NCBI GenBank assembly: GCA_017461225.1
Contig: JAFTYV010000005.1
Coordinates: 1-60,605 of the forward strand
DNA: 60,605 nucleotides
DNA from: Candidatus Methanomethylophilaceae archaeon
Lineage (GTDB): Archaea > Thermoplasmatota > Thermoplasmata > Methanomassiliicoccales > Methanomethylophilaceae
Direction of reading: 5' to 3'
Of this stretch, positions 43,043-51,901 are shown piece after piece. How positions within the stretch are numbered: position 1 is the first letter of the stretch; the number at the start of each line of letters is the position of its first letter. The notes below the pieces were generated by a model. It was not told the origin of the DNA and searched no databases. It saw only the letters and a program-made list of their open reading frames with translations. Both the position numbers and the translations under genes were made by a program.

Positions 43043-45101
43043 CGGGCCCGACCTCTACGACGAGAGGTACTACATCAACAGGGAGCTCTCCTGGCTCGAG
43101 TTCAACAGGCGCTGCCTGGAGGAGGCCATGGACCCCTCCAACCCCGTGCTCGAGAGGGTCAAGTTCCTGGCCATATGCTATGGGAACATGGACGAGTTCT
43201 TCATGATCCGTGTCCCCGGGATCATGGCCAGGACGCCGATCCCCGGTCCGGACTACACCGGGATCAGCCACGGCGCCCTCATGGAGAGGGTTTCCGGCAC
43301 CGTCCAGGAGCTGGTCGACCGCTACGGCGAGTGCTGGACGGACCTGAAGTCCGCCCTCGCGGCCGAGGGCATCCGCATCCTCACCATGGACGAGCTGAAC
43401 CCGGACCAGAAGGCATGGACCGCATCCTACTACAGGGAGAGGGTCCACCCCCTCCTGACCCCGCTGGCCCTGGACGTCACGCACCCGTTCCCCTTCATCT
43501 CCAACAACGCGCTCAACATAGCCGTGAGGATGAGCAACCCCAACAAGGACAGGCTCTACGCCAGGGTGAAGGTCCCGCTGAGCGTCCTCCCCAGGTTCGT
43601 CAGGCTGCCCTCCGAGACGGGTGACGTCTTCGTCAGGCTGGAGGACATCATAGAGGACAACATCTCCGCGCTGTTCCCCGGGCTGGACATAGAGGGTGCC
43701 TACACCTTCCGCGTCACCCGCAACGCCGACGTCAAGGTGACCATCGACGAGGCCTGCGACTTCATGCTCGCCGTGGAGGAGTCCATAGAGGACAGGGACA
43801 TAGGGTTCCCGGTCAGGATGGTCGTCGAGGACACCATGCCACCGGAGATGGTGAGGCTGTTCGGCAGGAACCTCGGCCTAGAACCCGTGCAGATCCACAG
43901 GTCCGACGCCATCATGCTCGTGGACCTGTGGCAGATAGTCGGGCTCAACCGCCCGAAGCTGAAGGACCCCCAGTTCGAACCGTACACCCCTCCGGAGCTC
44001 GCCGAGGGGAACGACCTCTTCGATGCGATAAAGCGCCGCGACTGGATCCTGTTCCACCCCTACGAGACGTTCGGCACCGTCCTGCGCCTGGTCAACGACG
44101 CGGCATCGGATCCGAACGTGCAGAGCATCAAGGTGTGCCTCTACAGGATCGGTAAGGACCCGTCCCTGGTCCGCTCGCTCATGCGTGCCAGGGAGAACGG
44201 CAAGACCGTGTCCGTCCTGATGGAGCTCCGTGCCAAGTTCGACGAGACGAACAACATCCGCTGGGCCAGGGAGCTGGAGAGGATGGGCGTCCACGTGGTC
44301 TACGGCCCAGTGGACCTGAAGGTGCACTCCAAGCTGCTCCAGATCGTCCGCCTGGAGGGCGAGAGGCTGGTGCGCTACACCCACATGAGCTCCGGCAACT
44401 ACAACTCGTCCACCGCCAAGCAGTACGGCGACATCTCGTTCCTCACCGCCGACAGGGAGATCGGCGAGGATGTGGGTGAGCTGTTCAACTCCCTGACCGG
44501 TTTCTTCGGACCCCGCATGTACAACCGCCTGCTGGTGGCCCCGCTGAACCTCAAGAGCTCGCTCATCAACCGCATCAGGCGCGAGATCGACGTGTGCCGC
44601 AGGACCGGGAGGGGCTACATCGCCATGAAGGCGAACGGACTCATCGACTCCGACATAATCGCGTCCCTCTACGAGGCGTCCAACGCCGGCGTGAGGGTGG
44701 ACCTGAACATCCGCGGACTCTGCTGCCTCAGGCCCGGGGTCCCGGGCGTGTCCGAGAACATACGCGTCACCAGCGTGGTTGACAGGTTCCTGGAGCACTC
44801 CCGCATATACTACTTCGGGAACGGCGACAGGCCCGAGATGTACATGGGTTCCTCGGACATGATGCCCCGCAACCTGCTGGCCAGGGTGGAGGTGCTGTTC
44901 CCCGTCCTGGACCCCGACATGATGGAGCGCATCAGGGACCGCATCCTCGCCGTCCATCTGGCGGACAACGTGAAGGCCCGCGAGCTCCGTCCCGACGGCA
45001 CGTACGTCCGCAGGGAACGCGCCGAGGGGGAGGCACCCCTGCGCTCCCAGCAGTGGTTCATCGACAACAGGGGCGCATGGCATGACGACGGAAGGTTCTG
45101 A
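43035..45101 (+). CDS. ppk: polyphosphate kinase 1
   Basis: A 688-residue PPK1 that reversibly polymerises ATP gamma-phosphate into polyphosphate. Seen: the N-terminal YYINRELSWLEFNRRCLEEA, the first catalytic motif KVHSKLLQIVR with H431 (equivalent to the phosphorylated His of the E. coli enzyme), YTHMSSGNYN and a second phospholipase-D-like domain (ANGLIDSDIIASLYEAS). Full length. It overlaps hisD by 8 bases and ppx by 20 bases, so polyphosphate synthesis and breakdown are co-translated. Confidence 0.95.
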   Translation: MSDGPDLYDERYYINRELSWLEFNRRCLEEAMDPSNPVLERVKFLAICYGNMDEFFMIRVPGIMARTPIPGPDYTGISHGALMERVSGTVQELVDRYGECWTDLKSALAAEGIRILTMDELNPDQKAWTASYYRERVHPLLTPLALDVTHPFPFISNNALNIAVRMSNPNKDRLYARVKVPLSVLPRFVRLPSETGDVFVRLEDIIEDNISALFPGLDIEGAYTFRVTRNADVKVTIDEACDFMLAVEESIEDRDIGFPVRMVVEDTMPPEMVRLFGRNLGLEPVQIHRSDAIMLVDLWQIVGLNRPKLKDPQFEPYTPPELAEGNDLFDAIKRRDWILFHPYETFGTVLRLVNDAASDPNVQSIKVCLYRIGKDPSLVRSLMRARENGKTVSVLMELRAKFDETNNIRWARELERMGVHVVYGPVDLKVHSKLLQIVRLEGERLVRYTHMSSGNYNSSTAKQYGDISFLTADREIGEDVGELFNSLTGFFGPRMYNRLLVAPLNLKSSLINRIRREIDVCRRTGRGYIAMKANGLIDSDIIASLYEASNAGVRVDLNIRGLCCLRPGVPGVSENIRVTSVVDRFLEHSRIYYFGNGDRPEMYMGSSDMMPRNLLARVEVLFPVLDPDMMERIRDRILAVHLADNVKARELRPDGTYVRRERAEGEAPLRSQQWFIDNRGAWHDDGRF

Positions 45102-46644
45102 GACCGTAGGGTTCATCGACGTCGGCACCAACTCCATCCACCTGCTGGTGGCCAGGTTCTTCGATGGGTCCGTCGGCACCCCGGTCTTCCAGGACAAGGA
45201 GACCGTGCGCCTGGGTCAGTCCCTGTACTCCACCGGCTCCATCGACCCCGGGATCATATCCAAGTCCGCCCTCGTGGTGTCCCGCTTCGCACGCATCTCC
45301 CGCGAGATGGGTGCGGACAGGGTGGTGGCGTACGCCACATGCGCCGCCAGGGAGGCCTCCAACAGCCGCGAGCTCATGTCCGCGCTCTCCGGGGCGGCGG
45401 ACGTCCAGGTCATCCCCGGCACCGAGGAGGCCAGGCTCACCGCGCTGGGCGTGTTCGGCACGTCCGGTCCCTCGGAGAGGACCGTCCTCATCGACATAGG
45501 CGGCGGCAGCACCGAGGTGGTGGTGGCGGAGGGCGGGGCGAACCTGTTCATCGACAGTCTGGCCATGGGTGCCGTCAGGTACGCGTACGGGCTCGGGGTG
45601 GACAACACCCTGGCGGTGTCGGACCGCGACTACTCCGAGATGAGGAGGAACGTGGACGTCTCGTCCTACCGCGCATCGTCGGCGGTACGCTCCCTCGGTT
45701 TCACCAGGGCCGTCGGTTCATCGGGCACGCTGATCGCCCTGGCGGAGATGTGCGCCGCCATCCGTCCCGACGGCGACCCGTCCTACATGACGAGGTCGGA
45801 GCTCTCCGCGCTGATGCGCGACGTCCGCTCCAGGGACCTGAGGGGCAGGCACTCCGTCCCCGGTCTGGGGAGGGGCCGTGCCGACATCATAGTCGCCGGC
45901 GGCGCCATAGCCGAGGAGCTGATGACCCTGTTCGGGATCGAGCGCATGGAGATCAGCACCAGGGGCCTGAAGCAGGGCATGCAGGCGGACCACCTGCTGT
46001 CCCGCGGGTACACGATGTTCGAGACACGCGATGCATCCGTCCGGGCGCTGGCCTGCCGCTGCCACTACGACCGGAAGCACGCGGAGGCCGTCCGCGTCAA
46101 CGGTCTGCGCATATTCGACATGACCCGCGGACTGGGTCTCCACGGGATGTCCGACGGGATGAGGAGCCTGCTGGCATCCGCATGCACCCTCCACGACATA
46201 GGGGAGTTCGTCAACTACACCAACCACCACGTCATGTCCCAGATGATCATAGAGAGCTCCGACATGGTGGGTTTCACCTGCACCGAGCTCCACCACATGG
46301 GCCTGATGGTCCGCCTCCACCACAAGCGCTTCCCCGGGCCGAAGGACCCCCTGTTCTCGGACATACCCCGTCCGGTCGTGGACGACATACGCCGCTGCGC
46401 GCTGTTCCTGAGGATGGCCGACGTCCTGGACAGGCACCGCACATCCACGGTCACCGACCTCACGATGGCTGTGTCCGACGGCACCCTGGTGCTGGGCGTG
46501 GTGTCCAGCGAGGACCCCAGCATGGAGATCTGGCGCCTGGGCAGGCTGAGGGGCGACTTCAGGAAGCTGTTCGGTCTGGAGCTCCAACCCGAACCCGTCC
46601 CAGCATCCGGTGACGACGGGGTCGCCAGGTGCCAACCTATTTAA
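45082..46644 (+). CDS. ppx: Ppx/GppA exopolyphosphatase
   Basis: A 520-residue phosphatase of the ASKHA fold. Seen: VGFIDVGTNSIHLLVA (phosphate 1 motif), GTEEARLTALGV, LIDIGGGSTEVVVAEGG (phosphate 2), and a C-terminal HD-type helical domain (LHDIGEFVNYTNHHVM, LHHMGLMVRLHHK). It removes terminal phosphate from polyphosphate, or converts pppGpp. A MESH1-like hydrolase elsewhere in the window makes either substrate interesting. The 20-base overlap with ppk suggests balanced co-expression. Confidence 0.92.
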   Translation: MTTEGSETVGFIDVGTNSIHLLVARFFDGSVGTPVFQDKETVRLGQSLYSTGSIDPGIISKSALVVSRFARISREMGADRVVAYATCAAREASNSRELMSALSGAADVQVIPGTEEARLTALGVFGTSGPSERTVLIDIGGGSTEVVVAEGGANLFIDSLAMGAVRYAYGLGVDNTLAVSDRDYSEMRRNVDVSSYRASSAVRSLGFTRAVGSSGTLIALAEMCAAIRPDGDPSYMTRSELSALMRDVRSRDLRGRHSVPGLGRGRADIIVAGGAIAEELMTLFGIERMEISTRGLKQGMQADHLLSRGYTMFETRDASVRALACRCHYDRKHAEAVRVNGLRIFDMTRGLGLHGMSDGMRSLLASACTLHDIGEFVNYTNHHVMSQMIIESSDMVGFTCTELHHMGLMVRLHHKRFPGPKDPLFSDIPRPVVDDIRRCALFLRMADVLDRHRTSTVTDLTMAVSDGTLVLGVVSSEDPSMEIWRLGRLRGDFRKLFGLELQPEPVPASGDDGVARCQPI

Positions 46645-46730
46645 CCCCGTAGGGAGTTTGGCGTCCCATAGCATGAGGTGGCCCCCTTGCAACGGACCAC
46701 AGGTCCCAACCGCCTCCTGCTTTCCCCCCT

Positions 46731-46739
46731 TTTTATATC
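46731..46739 (+). promoter_or_regulatory. TATA box of the nre operon
   Basis: TTTTATATC is centred 25 bases before the ATG at 46760, fitting a leaderless transcript. Confidence 0.55.
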
Positions 46740-46759
46740 CGTTCACCATAACCCGCACC

Positions 46760-48037
46760 ATGGTTCAGGGGACGCTCTTCGAGGAGGCTGTGGGAAGCGG
46801 CGACGCCGTCGTACGCAACGGTCTCTGCAACCTCTGCAAGGGCACCCGCAGGCTGTGCGGGCGCGAGCGCTGCCCCCTGATGCTCAGGTTCTACTCGCAG
46901 CGCAGGATCATGCCCGAGGTCAGGACCAGGGAGGTCTCCGGGAGCAGCCCGCCCGCGGTCTTCGTGGGACGGCACGGCTACCCCAAGGTCGAGATCGGCC
47001 CCCTCCTGCCCACCGAGTTCGGCGACACCTCCGACATGGACACACCCGAGGGGTGGGTCGGGAGGTCGGTCGACGAGATAGCGGACCTGAGGTTCAGACT
47101 GGTCCGCGGGAAGTACAGGATAGACGCCACGGACTTCCGGAAGTCGGGGAGGATCGTGGACGACGTCCAGGAGATCGCACTGGTCGAGAAGCCGGTCGAC
47201 GTCGAGACCAGGTTCGACAGGAGGCCCACCGGTAGGGTGGTCCTTGACGACGAGGTCCAGCCCTTCGGGCCATCGGCCCGCATGGAGTCCATGACCGTGG
47301 GCAACGGCAGGTTCGAGAGGAACCTGGAGCGCAGCTTCTACGACACGGACATGAGGTCCGTGGACGCCGTCCTCTCCGCCTACCGCAACGGCACCCTGGT
47401 CTCGGAGATCCAGAAGGCGTTCTCCGTCGGCACCATGGGCGTCGGCAAGAGGAGGAGGTTCGTGCCAACCAGGTGGAGCATCACCGCCGTGGACGACATG
47501 ATAGGGAAGGACCTCGTCGCCGGGTCCAGGTTCAACGAGACCATCGACGACTACAGGCTGTACAGGTGGGAGGGCCTGGACAACAGGTGGTGCGTCATCA
47601 TGATGCCCTGCACCTGGAGGTTCGAGCTCGTGGAGGCGTGGTTCCCCCGCTCCAGCTGGAACCCCGACGGCTCCACCGTCCAGATGTCCTCCGACTGCGA
47701 GTTCTTCGACGGCAGGACCACCTACGCGTCCAACTGCGCCGGCGCCTACTACGCCGCCAGGCTGGCGGTGTCCGAGATGCTCGGCAGGGAGGGAAGGACC
47801 GCGGGTGTCGTCGTCCTGAGGGAGATCCACCCCGGATACGACATACCCCTGGGCGTCTGGAACATCAGGGAGAACGTGAGGGCCGCACTCACCACCGAGC
47901 CCGTCCGCTCCGACACCCTGGAGGCGCTCTGGCCCCACGTGGACGCCCACATGGCCACCGCCCACGGCCGCTGGGTCTCCGGGTCCGAGGTGATCAGGGA
48001 CTGGCGCGTCCAGCGCCGCATAGAGGACTTCTACTGA
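46760..48037 (+). CDS. Nre-family DNA repair protein (copy 1)
   Basis: A 425-residue archaeal Nre protein. Nre proteins are implicated in DNA-damage repair and bind the sliding clamp PCNA. Seen: an N-terminal zinc finger (C23, C26, C33, C38 in LCNLCKGTRRLCGRERC), the family core FVGRHGYPKVEIGPLLP, RLVRGKYRIDA and SFYDTDMRSVDAVLSAY, and a C-terminal PIP box QRRIEDFY that would insert into PCNA. It heads an operon with a second copy and a radical SAM protein. Catalytic function is unknown in the family. Confidence 0.88.
   Translation: MVQGTLFEEAVGSGDAVVRNGLCNLCKGTRRLCGRERCPLMLRFYSQRRIMPEVRTREVSGSSPPAVFVGRHGYPKVEIGPLLPTEFGDTSDMDTPEGWVGRSVDEIADLRFRLVRGKYRIDATDFRKSGRIVDDVQEIALVEKPVDVETRFDRRPTGRVVLDDEVQPFGPSARMESMTVGNGRFERNLERSFYDTDMRSVDAVLSAYRNGTLVSEIQKAFSVGTMGVGKRRRFVPTRWSITAVDDMIGKDLVAGSRFNETIDDYRLYRWEGLDNRWCVIMMPCTWRFELVEAWFPRSSWNPDGSTVQMSSDCEFFDGRTTYASNCAGAYYAARLAVSEMLGREGRTAGVVVLREIHPGYDIPLGVWNIRENVRAALTTEPVRSDTLEALWPHVDAHMATAHGRWVSGSEVIRDWRVQRRIEDFY
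47273..47514 (+). repeat. high-identity segment shared by the two nre copies (copy 1)
   Basis: Positions 47273-47343 match 48556-48626 with a single mismatch, and 47468-47514 match 48751-48797 exactly, both at the same offset of 1283 bases. DNA identity is far above that of the flanking parts of the two genes, consistent with gene conversion or recent duplication under constraint. Confidence 0.7.
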
Positions 48038-48045
48038 GGTGACCG

Positions 48046-49317
48046 ATGGGGCTGAGGGACTTCTTCGACACCGGGGACACCGGCGACGGGACCGTCGCCC
48101 GGGGGCTGTGCTCCGTATGCAAGGGCGCCCACAGGCTCTGCGGGAAGGACCGCTGCCCCCTCATGGTGAAGTTCTACTCCCGTCAGAGGACGCTGCCGCT
48201 CATCGACTCCCGCGACCTGGAGGGCAGCAGCCCGCCGGCGGTCTTCGTGGGGCGCCACGGGTACCCCAAGGTCGACATAGGTCCGCTCCTGCCGCCGGAC
48301 CACGGGGACACCTCGGTGATGGACAAGCCGGAGATGTGGGTGGGCAGGTCCATAGACGAGATCGTCGACATGAGGTTCAGGCTGGTCCGCGGGAAGTACA
48401 GGATAGACGCCACCGACTTCCGGAAATCCGGGAGGATAGTGGACGACGTCCAGGAGCTCGCCCTGGCCGCCAGGCCGGTTGACGTGGAGGCCTCCTTCAG
48501 CCAGAGGCCCACCGGGAGGATCATCCTCGACGACGAGGTCCAGCCGTTCGGGCCCTCGGCCCGCATGGAGTCCATGACCGTGGGCAACGGAAGGTTCGAG
48601 AGGAACCTGGAGCGCAGCTTCTACGATACCGACATGCGCGCCACCGACGCCGTGCTGGAGGCGTACAGGAGGGGCACGCTGATATCGGAGATCCAGAAGG
48701 CGTTCTCCGTCGGCACCATGGGTGTGGGGAAGAGGAGGAGGTTCGTACCCACCAGGTGGAGCATCACCGCCGTGGACGACATGATAGGGAAGGACCTGCT
48801 GAGGACGACCAGGTTCAACGAGACCATCGACGACTTCAGGCTGTACCGCTGGGAGATGCTGGACAACAGGTGGTGCATCCTGATGATGCCCTGCACCTGG
48901 AGGTTCGAACTCATCGAGGCCTGGTACCCCAACACCACGTGGAACCCGATGGGGAAGACCGTGGACATAATCTCCGACTGCGAGTTCTTCGACGGCAGGA
49001 CCGAGTACGCCCACATAGGCGGGTGCTACTACGCGTCGCGCATGGCCGTCAACGAGCTGCTGATCTCCGAGGGCAGGACGGCCGGGGTGGTGATCATGAG
49101 GGAGGCGCATCCGGGGTACATCATGCCCGTGGGGGTGTGGAACGTGAGGGAGAACGTCAGGGCGGCCCTCAAGACCCGTCCGATGCACTTCGACACGCTG
49201 GACGCCGCATGGACGGAGATAGAGTCGACGATGGAGATACGCCGCGAGACCTGGATAAGGAACTCGGGCGTCCTGAGGGACTGGCTGGTGCAGAGGAGGA
49301 TCGAGGACTATTACTGA
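48046..49317 (+). CDS. Nre-family DNA repair protein (copy 2)
   Basis: A 423-residue paralogue of the upstream Nre protein. It keeps the zinc finger (C22, C25, C32, C37), FVGRHGYPKVDIGPLLP and the C-terminal PIP box QRRIEDYY. It begins 9 bases after copy 1, with GAGGTGA as ribosome site. Differences cluster in the N-terminus (LRDFFDTGDTGDG) and the C-terminal third. Two intact tandem copies, each with a PCNA-binding tail, suggest the proteins work together or have divided roles on the clamp. Confidence 0.88.
   Translation: MGLRDFFDTGDTGDGTVARGLCSVCKGAHRLCGKDRCPLMVKFYSRQRTLPLIDSRDLEGSSPPAVFVGRHGYPKVDIGPLLPPDHGDTSVMDKPEMWVGRSIDEIVDMRFRLVRGKYRIDATDFRKSGRIVDDVQELALAARPVDVEASFSQRPTGRIILDDEVQPFGPSARMESMTVGNGRFERNLERSFYDTDMRATDAVLEAYRRGTLISEIQKAFSVGTMGVGKRRRFVPTRWSITAVDDMIGKDLLRTTRFNETIDDFRLYRWEMLDNRWCILMMPCTWRFELIEAWYPNTTWNPMGKTVDIISDCEFFDGRTEYAHIGGCYYASRMAVNELLISEGRTAGVVIMREAHPGYIMPVGVWNVRENVRAALKTRPMHFDTLDAAWTEIESTMEIRRETWIRNSGVLRDWLVQRRIEDYY
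48556..48797 (+). repeat. high-identity segment shared by the two nre copies (copy 2)
   Basis: Counterpart of 47273-47514 with no insertion or deletion between them. Confidence 0.7.
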
Positions 49318-49417
49318 CACGACGCTGCTGGACTTCACGGATCCCCCCGGCGAGTGGGACGGGGTCTTCGAGTACACCGAGTGCCGCAGGGCGCTGTCCC
49401 CGTCGGGGCTCCCGGAC

Positions 49418-50101
49418 ATGGACTACGCCCTGAACCCGTACCTGGGGTGCGAGCACGGCTGCCTCTACTGCTACGGACCGGGCGTGTTGCACGCTGAGAC
49501 GTCCACCTGGAGGGTCGTGCGCGTCAAGCGAAACATCCCCGAGAGGCTCGCCAGGGAGCTCCCCGCGGTGGACGGCATCATCGGGATAGGGACGGTAACC
49601 GACCCGTACCAGTACGCCGAGTCCAGGTTCAGGCTGACCCTCCGCTGCCTGGAGGTCCTGCACAGGAGGGACAGGGAGATACACCTGCACACCAAGTCCG
49701 ACCTGGTGGCCAGGGACGCGGGGCTGCTGGCTTCCATCAGGGGTGTGGTGGGGGTCACCGTCACCACCCTGGACGACAGGGTGTCGAGGATGACGGAGCC
49801 GGGTGCACCGCTCCCACGCGACAGGCTGTCAGCCATGGCGGCGCTGCACGACGCCGGGGTGTCGGTCTACGCCCTGGTGGCACCGGTCATGAGCACCCTC
49901 GAGGGGCATGAGGCGGAGCTCCTGGACGCCATACGGGACACCGGTGTCCGCACGGTCTACTACAACCCCCTGCACTTCAGGAACGTGGATCCGACGAGGA
50001 TGATGAGGATGGGGATCTCCGGATCCGACACCGCCCGCTCCGCACTGGAGGGCGGGGGCCGTTCCAGGGGTCTGGACATCAGGCACGTTTTTAAGCCGTG
50101 A
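49418..50101 (+). CDS. radical SAM protein, SPL/DNA-photolyase-like
   Basis: A radical SAM protein of the Rv2578c/SplB-like group. The 4Fe-4S motif is CEHGCLYC (C11, C15, C18 counted from the ATG at 49418). TVTDPYQYAESRFRLT and GVTVTTLDDRVSRMTEPGAPLPRDRL (in part) are typical. The coding signal clearly begins earlier: upstream in-frame codons encode EYTECRRALSPSGLPDM, the conserved lead-in to the cysteine motif. Yet no ATG, GTG or TTG occurs in that frame before 49418. A CTG at 49325 or 49328 may be the real start, 8-11 bases after the nre stop. It lies in the nre operon, supporting a DNA-repair role. Confidence 0.8.
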   Translation: MDYALNPYLGCEHGCLYCYGPGVLHAETSTWRVVRVKRNIPERLARELPAVDGIIGIGTVTDPYQYAESRFRLTLRCLEVLHRRDREIHLHTKSDLVARDAGLLASIRGVVGVTVTTLDDRVSRMTEPGAPLPRDRLSAMAALHDAGVSVYALVAPVMSTLEGHEAELLDAIRDTGVRTVYYNPLHFRNVDPTRMMRMGISGSDTARSALEGGGRSRGLDIRHVFKP

Positions 50102-50140
50102 CCTTTCCGAATTCGCACCCCTGCCGTGTCCAAATCAGAT

Positions 50141-50190
50141 AAGTTCAAATAGAAGTTCTAATCTATCGATGTTTAGATTAAACAAGGTGA
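50141..50190 (+). promoter_or_regulatory. thermosome control region
   Basis: The region holds a direct repeat AAGTTC (50141-50146, 50153-50158) and a perfect inverted repeat TAATCTA/TAGATTA (50159-50165, 50174-50180). GTTTAGATTAAAC overlaps the right arm. A Shine-Dalgarno AAGGTGA (50184-50190) lies seven bases before the ATG. Unlike most genes here, this one has a leader with a ribosome site and a possible operator, as expected for a heat-shock-regulated chaperonin. Confidence 0.5.
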
Positions 50191-50197
50191 CAAACCT

Positions 50198-51817
50198 ATG
50201 TACGGTTCTGGAAATCAGCCTGTCATCGTCCTCAAAGAGGGCACCGAGAGAAGCAAAGACAAAGAAGCGCAGTTCAACAACATCGCAGCGGCCAAGGCCG
50301 TCGCCGACGCCGTCAGGTCCACACTCGGACCCAAGGGAATGGACAAGATGCTCGTCAACACCATCGGTGACGTCGTCATCACCAACGACGGTGTGACCAT
50401 CCTCAAGGAGATCGATGTCCAGCACCCCGCCGCCAAGATGGTCGTCGAGGTCGCCAAGACCCAGGACACCGAGTGCGGAGACGGAACCACCTCCTCCGTC
50501 GTCATCGCAGGGGAGCTCCTGAAGCAGTCCGAGGAGCTCATCAACTCCAACGTCCACCCCACCGTCATCACCAACGGATTCAAGATGGCATCCGAGAAGG
50601 CCGTCGAGATCCTCAACGAGATCGCGGTCCCCGCCAACGACGACAAGATCCTCAAGCAGGTCGCAGCCACCGCCCTCACCGGCAAGTCCGTCGGAGAGGA
50701 GGAGGACATGCTCGCCGACATAGTCGTCAAGGCATGCAAGTCCGTCGAGGACGCAGGCAAGGTCGACACCAAGAACATCCGCATCCAGAAGAAGGTCGGA
50801 GGCGTCATCGGCGACTCCTACCTCATCGAGGGTGTCGTCATCGACAAGGAGAAGGTCCACTCCAGGATGCCCGACCACGTCGAGAACGCGAAGATCGCGC
50901 TGTTCTCCTGCGCACTCGAGGTCAAGAAGACCGAGTTCGACGCACAGATCCAGATCAGCGACCCCACCTCCATGGCGTCCTTCCTCGCAGAGGAGGAGAA
51001 CTCCCTCAAGGCCATGGTCGAGCACATCAAGTCCGTCGGAGCGAACGTCGTCTTCTGCCAGAAGGGTGTCGACGAGCTCGTCCAGCACTACCTCGCCAAG
51101 AACGGAATCCTCGGATACAGGAGGCTCAAGCAGTCCGACCTCGAGGCCATCGCCAAGGCGACCGGCGGAAACATCGTCGGAAACGTGCAGGAGCTCACCG
51201 CGGAGGACCTCGGAGTCGCTGGTGCCATCGACGAGAAGCAGGTCGGAGAGGACGGAATGGCGTTCATCACCGGATGCAAGAACCCCAAGGCGATCACCAT
51301 CTTCACCCGCGGCGGAACCGAGCACGTGCTCGAGGAGGTCGAGAGGGCACTGGTCGACGCCATCCGCGTCGTCGGAGTCGCCATCGAGGACGGAAAGGTC
51401 GTCGCAGGTGCCGGAGCACCCGAGATCGAGCTCGAGCTCAGGCTCAACGACTTCGCCGCATCCGTCGGAGGAAGGGAGCAGCTCGCCATCGAGAAGTTCG
51501 CCAAGGCCATGGAGATCATCCCCTGGACCCTCGCCGAGAACGCCGGTATCGACCCCATCGACAGCATCATCAAGCTGAAGAACGCGCACGACAAGTCCAA
51601 CCCCAACGGAAAGTACATGGGACTCTGCCTCGAGAACGGAGAGGCCGTCGACATGCTCGCACAGAACGTCGTCGAGCCCCTCAGGGTCAAGGTCCAGGCG
51701 ATCAACTCCGCAGAGGAGGTCGCCAACATGATCCTCAGGATCGACGATGTCATCGCGTCCCGCAGGGCACCCCCGGCGCCTCCCCAGGGCGGCATGGGCG
51801 GAATGCCCGGAATGTGA
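50198..51817 (+). CDS. thsA: thermosome subunit (group II chaperonin)
   Basis: A 539-residue subunit of the archaeal ATP-dependent folding chamber. Seen: the N-terminal [30 protein letters not shown], the ATP motif [31 protein letters not shown] and the C-terminal GGMGGMPGM tail lining the cavity. Strong use of one preferred codon per residue (ATC, GTC, CTC, GGA) marks it as highly expressed. It is monocistronic, with its own terminator. Whether it is the alpha or beta type cannot be told. Confidence 0.95.
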   Translation: MYGSGNQPVIVLKEGTERSKDKEAQFNNIAAAKAVADAVRSTLGPKGMDKMLVNTIGDVVITNDGVTILKEIDVQHPAAKMVVEVAKTQDTECGDGTTSSVVIAGELLKQSEELINSNVHPTVITNGFKMASEKAVEILNEIAVPANDDKILKQVAATALTGKSVGEEEDMLADIVVKACKSVEDAGKVDTKNIRIQKKVGGVIGDSYLIEGVVIDKEKVHSRMPDHVENAKIALFSCALEVKKTEFDAQIQISDPTSMASFLAEEENSLKAMVEHIKSVGANVVFCQKGVDELVQHYLAKNGILGYRRLKQSDLEAIAKATGGNIVGNVQELTAEDLGVAGAIDEKQVGEDGMAFITGCKNPKAITIFTRGGTEHVLEEVERALVDAIRVVGVAIEDGKVVAGAGAPEIELELRLNDFAASVGGREQLAIEKFAKAMEIIPWTLAENAGIDPIDSIIKLKNAHDKSNPNGKYMGLCLENGEAVDMLAQNVVEPLRVKVQAINSAEEVANMILRIDDVIASRRAPPAPPQGGMGGMPGM

Positions 51818-51832
51818 TTCTGAAACTCCAAA

Positions 51833-51852
51833 GCGAGGGGGCAACCCCTCGC
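51833..51852 (+). terminator. thermosome terminator
   Basis: A perfect 8-bp stem (GCGAGGGG with CCCCTCGC) and a GCAA loop lie 16 bases after the stop. A T-rich GTTTTTATT follows, which also serves as the TATA box for the next gene. Confidence 0.75.
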
Positions 51853-51901
51853 ACCACCCATCACAGTTTTTATTACACCGCGACCCGTTACAGCGGTCGG
51901 G

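Noticed and set aside
49277-49418. Frameshift joining nre copy 2 and the radical SAM gene into one protein
   Set aside because: Nre copy 2 ends with a complete PIP box right before its TGA, as copy 1 does, so the stop is genuine. The upstream coding signal is better explained by a non-canonical start.
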